Shown: one piece after another, positions 42,368-50,595 of the stretch | Layout of the letters: each line of letters opens with the position of its first letter | Position numbering within the stretch: position 1 is the first letter of the stretch | Assembly (NCBI GenBank): GCA_963665005.2 | Contig: CAXXTQ010000001.1 | Location: 2,666,001 to 2,730,000 of the forward strand | Source: G963665005 sp963665005 | Lineage (GTDB): Bacteria > Bacillota > Clostridia > Christensenellales > SZUA-584 | Reading direction: 5' to 3' | DNA: 64,000 bases | Notes under the pieces: model-generated | Database searches by the model: none | Told to the model about the DNA's origin: nothing | What the model saw: only the letters and a program-made list of their open reading frames with translations | Translations under genes and position numbers: made by a program

Positions 42368-42420
42368 AATACACAGAAAAACAGGCATGAAAAAAACTCG
42401 TGCCTGTTTTTCTGTGTATT
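42368..42420. terminator. Bidirectional terminator, 20-bp perfect stem
   Basis: AATACACAGAAAAACAGGCA pairs perfectly with TGCCTGTTTTTCTGTGTATT. It separates the cohesin gene (ends 42457) from the two-component operon. Confidence 0.9.
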
Positions 42421-42456
42421 ATTGCTATAATCGCTTACTCTAATATTGATTTAACC

Positions 42457-43848
42457 TCAAGTATCCTTGCCTTTCAAATCTCTCAGATCCGCATCTTTTA
42501 CAACCAACCCGCGTTTTTCTTTTGTCTCAGATACCCTAGTCTCCTGTTTGCCTTTTGTCTTAGGCAGCGAGGGGCTCTGAGTCGCCGCAGGCGCCTGCTT
42601 CTCTTTTTCTTTCATCGAGGGAGATACCGGAGCATGTTTCTCATTTGCCTCGGTATCCATCCTCTCCTTTATGCGCACCACGCGCCTGCGCTTGCTGCGT
42701 GTACGCCTCAGGTAAAGCGTCACGAACACTGCCGCAGCCGCGAGTATCAGGGCGCCGGCAATGCAAAGCAGTATGAACAGCGTGCGATTTACCGTTATGC
42801 CTGAATTAATTTCCGCGGTTTGGCCTGATACTGGCTTTGTGGTTGGCTCCGTTGCCGATTCTGGCGGAGCCGCTCCCTGTTTGGAAACCGCTGCATAGCG
42901 CTGTATGGATTCGTCCTCCGTGTTGATAAGATAAAATCCTTTTTCTCCCTTTGAGTTGCGGGCGTATACAAGATAGACGATCTCGCCGGACTCCGCCGTT
43001 TTCCAGGCGGGCAGCGATTTATCGTCCCATTCAAGCGTCGTCTGCTCAAACCCCGCGGGCGCTGTCACATCCTGGTCCGGCCATATAATTGAAAAGCTCG
43101 CACGTTTGGACGTTATCGTGATATACGGATCAAGCGTATTCTTTTGCTCGTTGTATATATAGTACCCCGCATTCCCACCTGCCGTTTCGGAAAGATACAG
43201 AAGTATCATATCGTCACTGTCGGGTATTGCGGCACCGCCTACCTGTTCACCCGCATACATCACTTGCCTGTCGGCGAATCCCGAAGGAAGCGTCAGACTG
43301 CTCAAGTCGCGCCACACATACATCTGCGCCTCAGCGCCCGTCACGTTCTGCACCGCGACGCCTGTCTGTGACAGATCGAGCGCAGGTACACTCTCGCCGC
43401 TGCTTGTCTGCGGGAGCGCGTCAGCAGCTGCTATTGTTATGCTGGCTTCTCCTTCTCCTTTTTCCAGCGTCTGCTCGTCATAGCTTAATACGTTGTCTAT
43501 CGAGACGTTTATCGTCACTGTGCCCTCGGCTTTCGCCGTAAATTTTATGACCGCCGAGAGCGAGGACGATCCGCCATTCTGCGCCGAGACAATATTGATA
43601 TACCCGTCTGAAGCCCCGCCGTCGCTGCTGACATAGTTAAGGAGCGCGGGGTCATAAGTAAAGCTGCCGCTTGCAACTCCGATATTTTCGTCCGTAACGA
43701 TAACTGTCAACGTCACGGTATCGCCCGCTTTGACCTCAGTCGAATCCGTCGTGACGGAAACATCCGCCGCAAAAGCGACGGCCGGCACGGCCATCATTAT
43801 TAAAAGCGTTATGATAAACGCGAATATACTTCTCGCTGTTTTGTTCAT
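42457..43848 (-). CDS. Membrane-anchored cohesin-domain protein (463 aa)
   Basis: ATG 43848 overlaps the upstream stop (ATGA). Signal peptide cut after AFA; a cohesin-type domain (about 28-135: VSVTTDSTEVKAGDTVTLTV, YDPALLNYVSSDGG, FTAKAEGTVTINVSI); a middle beta region; a membrane helix (about 355-378, LFILLCIAGALILAAAAVFV). A highly basic cytoplasmic tail rich in Lys and Glu follows. Cohesins bind dockerins, and the gene just upstream ends in one. The pair would tether the SpoIID-like enzyme activator to the cell membrane. Clearly more GC-rich than the ICE genes around it. Confidence 0.85.
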   Translation of the reverse strand: MNKTARSIFAFIITLLIMMAVPAVAFAADVSVTTDSTEVKAGDTVTLTVIVTDENIGVASGSFTYDPALLNYVSSDGGASDGYINIVSAQNGGSSSLSAVIKFTAKAEGTVTINVSIDNVLSYDEQTLEKGEGEASITIAAADALPQTSSGESVPALDLSQTGVAVQNVTGAEAQMYVWRDLSSLTLPSGFADRQVMYAGEQVGGAAIPDSDDMILLYLSETAGGNAGYYIYNEQKNTLDPYITITSKRASFSIIWPDQDVTAPAGFEQTTLEWDDKSLPAWKTAESGEIVYLVYARNSKGEKGFYLINTEDESIQRYAAVSKQGAAPPESATEPTTKPVSGQTAEINSGITVNRTLFILLCIAGALILAAAAVFVTLYLRRTRSKRRRVVRIKERMDTEANEKHAPVSPSMKEKEKQAPAATQSPSLPKTKGKQETRVSETKEKRGLVVKDADLRDLKGKDT

Positions 43849-45614
43849 TCGGTTTCATTCCCCTCTTGTTTTATAGAATATGCGCCGTTCAGATTCTTCA
43901 AAAGCAGCAAAACGTCAAGGCTGTCCACAGCGCCGTCATGGCTTAAGTCCGCCGCCGCAAGGTATGGGCCCGCCAGTTTTGTCACGTTCAAAATATGCAG
44001 CCGCAACGCGTCAAGATCGCTCTGTAAAATGCTTCCGTCGCCGTCGATATCTCCATACAGCACAACACAAAGATCAAAATATGACGTACCGTCGACGTAC
44101 ACCGTCCTTACAAATTCGCCAGTAGACATACTGCCATCCACTTTTGCGGCACCGTCCGGAGAAATAACATTCAATATCCCGCCATCCGATGTCAGCTTTG
44201 AAAGGAGTTCGTCCGGAGCAGTACCCGGCATTATGCCGCTTATGCCCGACTCGGAGATATCATATACACTGCTTGTGAGCGCGGGAGCGGTATCATACGT
44301 GCCAATGGTGCAAAGCTGCGTATCCTTATAATAGAACGCAAGTATGTCCGTGTAAAGCTGCCAGTCCGTCGCACGCTGCTGCGCGCCGCGCTGAGACAGG
44401 CCCACGCCGTGTCCGTACCGGCGGTTCGTCAAAAACCAACCGGCGTACTCCCCATTCCGTGTTTTCAGCACGCCGGCTTCGGCACCGCGCATGCGCAGCG
44501 TCGTGTTACCGGAGTTGAAAATTCCCGCCGTGTTTTGGTCATTACGGACGAGATCGTCGAGTGAAATTGTGATATCAAGCTGGCCCGACTTACTGCCGTC
44601 GTCGTTAGACACCATAAGGACGATGTCCGTCTTCGTGTAACAGCGGCTGGGCGGATCATAACTTGCATCATGCGCTTTGACACGTATCGTGGATATAAGC
44701 TTTACGTCCTCTCCCGCAGCTTCGTTTGCGGCCCGCTGCAGCATATTCAATAATAACCTGTCAATATGCGGCAGCGTCTCTTCGTTGAACTCTGCAGGTA
44801 TGAACAATTTTTCCTCGAGGCTGGACGGGTTGCTGAGGTCGTATATATCGTCTTTCTGCACGTAATACGGCAGGTTGCTCGTCCATACGTTACCCGTAAG
44901 CTCGGTCTGCCCGCCGTTGGAGGCCGAATAATACGCCTGTATTATTTCGCCGTCGTAGGAAAGCACCTGCCCCGCCGTCTCGTTCACTGCGGCTATCGCC
45001 CGGTTGTATTTACTTGCGTAGCCGTGATACACCTGATCGGCGGATGTATCCAATATGTCATAAGCACGCAGGCGGAATTCCGAGCAGTTCGCTACGGCGT
45101 ACCCGCGTGCACAGACGGCCTGTGCCTTGAGCGACTCCAGCGGAAATCTGTTGCTCATCTCGTGCGGTACGACGCCGTACAGGTAGCTTTCTATCGGCAG
45201 CGTGTTTATCACCCGTATAGCGCCCTGCTCGACGTCAAATGATATGTCTCCTAAATACGTACATACGCCGTATTTAGAATGCATCATTCGGATATAAGAC
45301 GATGTGCCGTTGTAATCTTTGCTCGTGAACGTGATGGAAGATGCGGTAAATGTGGCGTCGCCCGATGTCAGCACCGGCCTGTTACCCACAACGGATACTG
45401 TCATTTTATCGGATTCAAACTTAAACGACGGGTCTTCTTTTAAAGAATAGTCTCCGATGATAGTGAAATCGACGGACTTAGAGCCGTCAATAGAAAGAAG
45501 CACACGGATATCGGTATGGAAAGCAGCGGCATAAGCGGGCGTCGCGCCAAACACTGCGGAAAGCCCCAAAATAAGAACGAATATAAACGCCAAACATCTT
45601 ATGCATTTCTTCAC
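43845..45614 (-). CDS. SpoIID/LytB-domain protein with C-terminal dockerin (589 aa)
   Basis: Start GTG 45614 after AGGAG. Signal peptide cut after YAA (about 30). The SpoIID/LytB domain (about 130-400) has ESYLYGVVPHEMSNRFPLES, LKAQAVCARGYA, TAGQVLSYDGEIIQAYYSAS and GHGVGLSQRGAQ, the family's conserved blocks; such proteins cut or activate cutting of denuded glycan. The C-terminus carries two dockerin Ca-binding repeats, DIDGDGSILQSDLDALRLHI and DLSHDGAVDSLDVLLLLKNL. Co-transcribed with the cohesin protein, its probable anchor. Confidence 0.9.
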   Translation of the reverse strand: MKKCIRCLAFIFVLILGLSAVFGATPAYAAAFHTDIRVLLSIDGSKSVDFTIIGDYSLKEDPSFKFESDKMTVSVVGNRPVLTSGDATFTASSITFTSKDYNGTSSYIRMMHSKYGVCTYLGDISFDVEQGAIRVINTLPIESYLYGVVPHEMSNRFPLESLKAQAVCARGYAVANCSEFRLRAYDILDTSADQVYHGYASKYNRAIAAVNETAGQVLSYDGEIIQAYYSASNGGQTELTGNVWTSNLPYYVQKDDIYDLSNPSSLEEKLFIPAEFNEETLPHIDRLLLNMLQRAANEAAGEDVKLISTIRVKAHDASYDPPSRCYTKTDIVLMVSNDDGSKSGQLDITISLDDLVRNDQNTAGIFNSGNTTLRMRGAEAGVLKTRNGEYAGWFLTNRRYGHGVGLSQRGAQQRATDWQLYTDILAFYYKDTQLCTIGTYDTAPALTSSVYDISESGISGIMPGTAPDELLSKLTSDGGILNVISPDGAAKVDGSMSTGEFVRTVYVDGTSYFDLCVVLYGDIDGDGSILQSDLDALRLHILNVTKLAGPYLAAADLSHDGAVDSLDVLLLLKNLNGAYSIKQEGNETE

Positions 45615-45911
45615 ATTATACTCCTATCCCCGCAAACAAAACGACTCAAACATATTAAAACTCGTTTGCCAAATTATACAATATAATCTTCAGTCTATCA
45701 ATGGTTTTCAGCAGTTTTATTGTTATAAACAAGGCTTACGTTTTTCCGAAATATCCATTATTGCTATAATGGTATATAGATAATTGATAGTTCTGATTAT
45801 CTTAAATATCCAAAATATTTAAACAAGTTTTATCCAATACTCTATGAAAGAAGCAATGATAAAGACCAACGACTTGCCTTCTACCAATTCTGATTATTTA
45901 CATGAATTGAT
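45615..45911. other. Intergenic boundary between chromosomal-type and defence-type cargo
   Basis: About 300 bp, AT-rich, with no convincing gene. A 37-codon plus-strand frame (ATG 45844 onward) runs into the 3' end of the PLD gene and lacks a ribosome-binding site. The GC content changes sharply across it. Confidence 0.4.
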
Positions 45912-47078
45912 TTATACAGTTCCATTCTTTACTGCTATATCATCAAATAATTGATCAATATATTTTTTTGCTGTAGCGGTTATTCTTAAATGTGATTTTT
46001 GATAATGCCTACTTTTCAGTTCTGCTGTCGTAAGCTGTTTCCCTTGAGTTGATGGATACAAGTCCGCACCCAATTCCCTTATCAGTCTATCTAGAGAGAT
46101 TGTATCACCAACACTTACATTTAGAACTTCCACATCATAGATTTCAACATAATATGGATATCTTATCATCCATGGATATTGTTTTTCATCCTCATTTGTT
46201 ATTACATGATTAATATCAAACCCTTTTGTTCTCGATCTTCCCATAATCATTGGTGTTGCATTACCATCTTTATCCCAACTAAGAGCTGCAAGATAAATAT
46301 AATCCCCATCAGACATACCTCTCGGGTTTTTTGGAAATGATGTCGTTGTCTTTCCATTACTATTAAGTAAAATAGGTTTATATTGAGTGGCGACATCATA
46401 TCTTTCATCCCCTGTACCAACGAATTTTAGCCAGATATTTTTATCAAACTTATGGTCAATTTCTTCTCGCATAGCTTCTTCGATAATATCAGATTCTAAA
46501 ACACTGCTATCATTTGATAATTCAGCTCCAAATTTACAGGTATTTGAGTATTTTGTCTTTCTATCATTTCTATCTTTAGATAGTCTGTCCGTTTCCTTAA
46601 TCTCATCTTCAATTTTTAATAAGTTAATTTCAAAATTACCTTTTGTTTTTATCTCATTTAATAGCACAAAATAATATTCTGCTAACTGTTCAACAAGTTC
46701 TTTTTCATCTTCTATGAGTAATGACAGTTCATGGTTATATTTAAATCCACCCATAGTAAAATTTGCAGATCCTAATATTCCTGTATTATCATCAAAAATA
46801 TATAATTTTGTATGGAGATTCTTAAGTGCATATAATTTACACCCGGATTTCTGTAAAGCTTTTAATCCATCCAAGCTGCTCACATGATTTAAAAAATCAT
46901 CTCTATAAAATCTTGTTATTATAGTGCAATTTACATTAGTATCTCTAATAACATCAGCTAAAAGATTCGCAGTCTGTAAACCAATAAATGGACTAACTAT
47001 CCTTATTTCATCTTTACAATTGTTAAGCGTATTTTTTATTACAGATATGTGGTCTTTAGTTAATAATTCAATCGGCAT
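45912..47078 (-). CDS. PLD-family nuclease-like protein (388 aa)
   Basis: ATG 47078 (MPIELL) is preferred, with AAAGGTGAG 6 bases upstream. The N-terminal about 150 residues form one phospholipase D/Nuc-type domain with HKD motif HTKLYIFDD...GSANFT (His, Lys, Asp and downstream Ser-Asn) after IRIVSPFIGLQ. Single-HKD proteins act as dimers, as in BfiI and NgoFVII-like restriction enzymes. The C-terminal part (about 215-388: WLKFVGTGDERYD, DYIYLAALSWDKDG, YYVEIYDVEVL) may be a DNA-recognition domain. It follows the HhH-GPD glycosylase gene by 76 bp, so a base-targeted nuclease pair is possible. Confidence 0.8.
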   Translation of the reverse strand: MPIELLTKDHISVIKNTLNNCKDEIRIVSPFIGLQTANLLADVIRDTNVNCTIITRFYRDDFLNHVSSLDGLKALQKSGCKLYALKNLHTKLYIFDDNTGILGSANFTMGGFKYNHELSLLIEDEKELVEQLAEYYFVLLNEIKTKGNFEINLLKIEDEIKETDRLSKDRNDRKTKYSNTCKFGAELSNDSSVLESDIIEEAMREEIDHKFDKNIWLKFVGTGDERYDVATQYKPILLNSNGKTTTSFPKNPRGMSDGDYIYLAALSWDKDGNATPMIMGRSRTKGFDINHVITNEDEKQYPWMIRYPYYVEIYDVEVLNVSVGDTISLDRLIRELGADLYPSTQGKQLTTAELKSRHYQKSHLRITATAKKYIDQLFDDIAVKNGTV

Positions 47079-47154
47079 GTACTCACCTTTCAATCATCTT
47101 GCAGAAATGTGCTTCCCTCATAATAAATATTTACATGAATTATTCGCATTTCCA

Positions 47155-47958
47155 TCAATTATTTTTTACGTTCATCATACATTCAGAAGCTATTATACAA
47201 TCTTTACAATTAGGACTTTTAGGTCTGCACCATTTCCTTCCTATTTCCCAACATGAAAAGTCAATTATTCCGGGAAATTCAGGATACAACTCTCTTGCTT
47301 TATATATAATTGAGTCTATACTCGCTTCGTTATCAACAAGCCCACTTCTTCGGAGCACTCTAAGAATGTGTACATCGGGTGAAATGTCTATTGAATAATA
47401 ATCTGAAAATGGCACTTTGAATTGCCTTGCTAATATATTAACTGCCATTGTTGCTATTTTTATACCATAGCCTTCGAACTGCAGAAACTTATAAACAACA
47501 GCCGCACTGCTTGGATTTCCACTCCATATTTTAGATGCATCACCATCATATTCTTTAATTATTCTCTGAACTGATGAATAAAATGTTTTAGCCATAAGAG
47601 TATTATATCTATGTAAAGAATTTTTTGTGAACATTTCAGTGTATTTTTCTAACGATATATTACCTAGTTTTCCAATATCAAATGTTCCAAGAATTTGTCT
47701 TATGTATATTGGTATCATCCATGCTCTTTCTGCTTTTATCTGCCTATCCATACCACAAGCCAGTACATAGGCATGTGGATAATTAACAATATCATTTAAA
47801 AATGCATTACTCTCAGCATCATCAACTAAGTGAACCGAGTTTTCTTCTGGCTTTTCAAATCTTTTTTTCCCAATAGTAACTAATATGTGTTCATAGCTAT
47901 TTATAATACTCACCTCATCTTCTTTTATAGTATCGCAATTGAGGAAACTCTTTTCCAT
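47155..47958 (-). CDS. HhH-GPD DNA glycosylase-like protein with 4Fe-4S loop (267 aa)
   Basis: ATG 47958 lies inside the end of the 95-aa gene (44-bp overlap). Endonuclease III superfamily: hairpin-helix-hairpin FEGYGIKIATMAVNILAR (about 161-178), catalytic-type Asp 195 in SPDVHILRVLRRSGL, and a C-terminal cluster loop with C244-x6-C251-x2-C254-x5-C260, exactly the EndoIII spacing. The N-terminal half contains an IRQILGTFDIG-ISLEKYTEMF helix region. It should excise particular modified or damaged bases. Coupled to a PLD nuclease and a small protein, it could attack modified phage DNA rather than serve general repair. Confidence 0.85.
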   Translation of the reverse strand: MEKSFLNCDTIKEDEVSIINSYEHILVTIGKKRFEKPEENSVHLVDDAESNAFLNDIVNYPHAYVLACGMDRQIKAERAWMIPIYIRQILGTFDIGKLGNISLEKYTEMFTKNSLHRYNTLMAKTFYSSVQRIIKEYDGDASKIWSGNPSSAAVVYKFLQFEGYGIKIATMAVNILARQFKVPFSDYYSIDISPDVHILRVLRRSGLVDNEASIDSIIYKARELYPEFPGIIDFSCWEIGRKWCRPKSPNCKDCIIASECMMNVKNN

Positions 47959-48202
47959 TTTTAAATATATAATACTTTCTCACTGCGTTTTGCATAGGAT
48001 TGTGTTTAGGATTTTCATTGCCCTTTAGGATAATCAATGAATCAAACATCAAATCATCTGATGCTACAATTACATCTAAGCTTACATTAAGAACTGTCTC
48101 AGCTTTTCTAGCTTTTGTCATTCTTGATCTAACTGCTTTATTCGTCAAATTAGTCTCTTGATTAGATAGAAATTTCTCAAATCCTCGTTCATTCACTATC
48201 AT
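47915..48202 (-). CDS. Small basic protein, first full gene of the glycosylase/PLD operon (95 aa)
   Basis: ATG 48202 overlaps the stop of the truncated HEPN-like frame (TAATG), whose last codons supply GGGAGG. Features: FEKFLSNQETNLTNKAVRSRMTKARKAE, a helix likely to bind nucleic acid; NVSLDVIVASDDLMFDSLI; and a conserved-looking end NAVRKYYIFKNGKEFPQLRYY. No named family comes to mind. It overlaps the glycosylase gene by 44 bp, implying tight translational coupling and a shared complex. Confidence 0.7.
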   Translation of the reverse strand: MIVNERGFEKFLSNQETNLTNKAVRSRMTKARKAETVLNVSLDVIVASDDLMFDSLIILKGNENPKHNPMQNAVRKYYIFKNGKEFPQLRYYKRR

Positions 48203-48354
48203 TACCTCCCATATTTGTTTAAAATTATTGGGGTTAGTACAGAGTAAGAATTAGGGAATGCTTTATATACTTCTTGGCCAATACCCCAATCAGGTAACCA
48301 ATTCCAGTAGTGAGCGTAGTTTGATATCGCTGCAAAATCATCACTTATATTCAT
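48202..48354 (-). pseudogene. Truncated duplicate of the HEPN-like gene (50 aa)
   Basis: From ATG 48354: MNISDDFAAISNYAHYWNWL, then PDWGIGQEVYKAFPNSYSVL, then TPIILNKYGR and stop. The first 42 codons copy the start of 48485-48937, after which similarity ends at the junction with the glycosylase operon. It has become the leading frame of that operon, its stop overlapping the next ATG. Confidence 0.75.
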
Positions 48355-48484
48355 TACACCCCCTCATATGAAAATAGCTGTACTGACATTGTAGCATAAT
48401 CATCTCAATCTGATTGCATATTGTATGGATAATCGCAAGTTTGCAACTAACGGATCAGTGGGAAATCATAAAACTAACAATCGT

Positions 48485-48937
48485 TTAAAATCCAGTATGT
48501 TTAGAAAGCATGGCAATATCGTGAATCAATTGTTCAAATGATTCCTCATTCCAAAACTTAGGGTGCATATAGCCATGAGCAACACTGTTTCGATTATCCC
48601 CAGCATCTGTCGATTTGGAAAACGTAAAATAACATTTCGCATTTTCGAGCAATGAAACATACTCCTGATTACTACTATTTTCAGCAATAGCAAGATTTAT
48701 TAACCCTATTCCTACTTTACGCTTTATTGGTTTACCCGAATCATCTAGCACTTCAATACCATATTCAGAGGTGGTTGATCTAATCATTTCTTCCAAATAT
48801 GCATATGCAAATGGCGTTAAAACAGAGTAGGAATTCGGGAATGCTTGGTATATTTCTTGTACAATGCCCCAGTCAGGTACCCAATTCCAGAAGTGAGCGT
48901 AGTTTGTTATCTCCATAAAGTCATCACTTATGCTCAT
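48485..48937 (-). CDS. HEPN-like protein with RNSVAH motif (150 aa)
   Basis: ATG 48937 (MSISDD) follows GAGG; the frame opens further at 49033 but without a site. All-helical appearance, ending with DAGDNRNSVAHGYMHP, in which R116-x4-H121 matches the HEPN RNase motif RxxxxH. HEPN proteins are common RNase toxins and effectors in defence systems. A truncated duplicate of its 5' end lies downstream at 48202-48354. No obvious antitoxin partner adjoins it. Gap 48355-48484 shows nothing. Confidence 0.65.
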   Translation of the reverse strand: MSISDDFMEITNYAHFWNWVPDWGIVQEIYQAFPNSYSVLTPFAYAYLEEMIRSTTSEYGIEVLDDSGKPIKRKVGIGLINLAIAENSSNQEYVSLLENAKCYFTFSKSTDAGDNRNSVAHGYMHPKFWNEESFEQLIHDIAMLSKHTGF

Positions 48938-49100
48938 TTTTAACCTCATATAAAAACTTCTATAATCATGCATACTATTAACAGGCCTTGATATGCTTTT
49001 GTAGGAATAGCGTATTGTTACTAAAATCAACACACACTATACGTCTCTAAAGCTTTATGAAATAAATACTTATCTTACTTGCCAACTATTTCTTTAGATA

Positions 49101-49910
49101 TCAAAATTCATGTTGTGTGCAATTTAATCTATTGTTGAAATCAATCCATAAAATCGCAACGCAGAATTTCTTATTATATGAATAATCAAGAAGCCCCTCT
49201 AATAAATTATTAATATCATCTTTTGATGTAATAGTTATTCCATGCTGCGCATCACAGAGAATAATGAAATTATCAAAACTATCAATATCTTTTTCATATT
49301 TATTATACTTTTCAATTATATGACTAATAAATAACTTTTTTATTTCTGTTAAATCTAAAGTTTTTGTCCCTACACTAACCGAATCATTAATTTCGTAATA
49401 ACTGTAATCATTTACTTTTTGACCATGTCGTTTTTTAGCTTTTAATTTCAATTCATCTACAGATGTATCAGACGTCGGTATCGATGAAATTTTCTCCATA
49501 ACTTTTTCATAAGGTGTAGTGAGTTCTGTTATTTCAACACCAACAGAATGATCCTCAATGTTCAATACAAAATCTGGACGTTCTTGCTTATGAATTGAAT
49601 ATTTATCAAGTTTTGATTCACACCATAGATAATGAAATAACCGCCCATATTCAACTCTACGCTTTTTATGCTCTTTATTTTCGGGGTTATATTTGCAAGT
49701 AACCTCTTTGCAAAATTGTTGATATTCATTATTTGAAAGATTATGCTTATAAATGCATAATGATAACCTGTCAAAAGTTATATACTTTTTACACAACCCA
49801 ATTCTGTGAAAAAGCTTATATTTTGCCTCCGTAAAAGATGGGAATTCAAATGACTGACTATCAGTATAGTCTTGCGCAAATTTTGTTATCCAAATATTCT
49901 TTTTGCCCAT
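49101..49910 (-). CDS. PD-(D/E)XK-like nuclease candidate (269 aa)
   Basis: ATG 49910 follows GATAGGG. The central RPDFVLNIEDHSVGVEITEL (about 111-130) has the Pro-Asp then Glu-x-Thr arrangement of restriction-endonuclease-like folds, with Thr in the Lys position as in some families. The N-terminal helical segment has YKYNPENKEHKKRR-like basic residues; the later DNFIILCDAQHGITI and FCVAILWIDF are core strands. Very AT-rich. It shares its upstream 55 bp with the candidate defence pair at 24062. No methylase is adjacent. Confidence 0.6.
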   Translation of the reverse strand: MGKKNIWITKFAQDYTDSQSFEFPSFTEAKYKLFHRIGLCKKYITFDRLSLCIYKHNLSNNEYQQFCKEVTCKYNPENKEHKKRRVEYGRLFHYLWCESKLDKYSIHKQERPDFVLNIEDHSVGVEITELTTPYEKVMEKISSIPTSDTSVDELKLKAKKRHGQKVNDYSYYEINDSVSVGTKTLDLTEIKKLFISHIIEKYNKYEKDIDSFDNFIILCDAQHGITITSKDDINNLLEGLLDYSYNKKFCVAILWIDFNNRLNCTQHEF

Positions 49911-49990
49911 TCTACCCTATCTTCCATCAATCAGTTTTAGTTGTTCTAATTACCATACGTTCTCATCCTTAGAATACTTTAGATTCGCAT

Positions 49991-50045
49991 TATAGACATT
50001 ATATACCACCCATAAAAAAATGAACAGGTTCCCATTATATAAATA
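49991..50045 (-). repeat. Shared upstream repeat, copy 2 (promoter of 49910)
   Basis: Matches 24092-24146 at 48 of 55 bases, including the GGTATATAATG -10 region on the minus strand. Lies 81 bp upstream of the start at 49910. Confidence 0.6.
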
Positions 50046-50123
50046 ACGGTATGCTGCGCTCACCTTGTTGACCTAGCCATTAATTCATTTAAGATATTAT
50101 ACCACATTTACCATGATTTTGAA

Positions 50124-50154
50124 AAAGGGTTATTCTATATACAAATAACCCTTT
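50124..50154 (-). terminator. Terminator after the VirD4/Maff2 genes
   Basis: AAAGGGTTATT...AATAACCCTTT perfect 11-bp stem followed by TTTC on the minus strand, 9 bp after the Maff2-like stop at 50163. It isolates the right-hand transfer operon from the inserted cargo. Confidence 0.8.
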
Positions 50155-50162
50155 ATATACCG

Positions 50163-50525
50163 TTACTGATAATACCCAATCAACAAATTAACAATAACGC
50201 TTGCAAGCACAGCGCCGATACACGATACCAACGCAACAACAATTCTACTGTTCCACTTTTTGCTGTCCATTTCATCAGCTGCCGATTTACGGATAAGATA
50301 GTAAATTACAAGCAACACCGTAACAGTAGGAGCAAGTATCATAAGCCATGTTGTAATATCTGTTACTAACTTCTGTGTGCCTGTTGCCAATGTAGAGCTA
50401 CCCACATCAGCAGCGAATGCAGTTGTGGGAGTAATCAGCATCAAAGATAAACTAATTAGCCACACCTTACTTTTAAGAAGTAATCTTAGCGCGTTATTTT
50501 TCAAGTTCGTAATTTTTTCTTTCAT
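50163..50525 (-). CDS. Maff2/VirB2-like small conjugation protein (120 aa)
   Basis: ATG 50525 follows GGAGG. A basic N-terminus with a signal-like helix ends in AFAADVG, then two hydrophobic helices (about 58-78 WLMILAPTVTVLLVIYYLI and 96-116 IVVALVSCIGAVLASVIVNLLIG). This is the pilin-like VirB2/Maff2 pattern. Follows VirD4 as in related elements and ends in a terminator, consistent with high expression of a channel subunit. Confidence 0.85.
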   Translation of the reverse strand: MKEKITNLKNNALRLLLKSKVWLISLSLMLITPTTAFAADVGSSTLATGTQKLVTDITTWLMILAPTVTVLLVIYYLIRKSAADEMDSKKWNSRIVVALVSCIGAVLASVIVNLLIGYYQ

Positions 50526-50595
50526 AATGTTACCTCCAAATTAATATTAAAAAAAGTACCCGTTGGCACTTAATTTAGAACAGTATATTTTATTA

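Noticed and set aside
45844..45954. 37-codon plus-strand frame (MKEAMIKTNDL)
   Set aside because: Too short, no ribosome-binding site, overlaps the convergent PLD gene.
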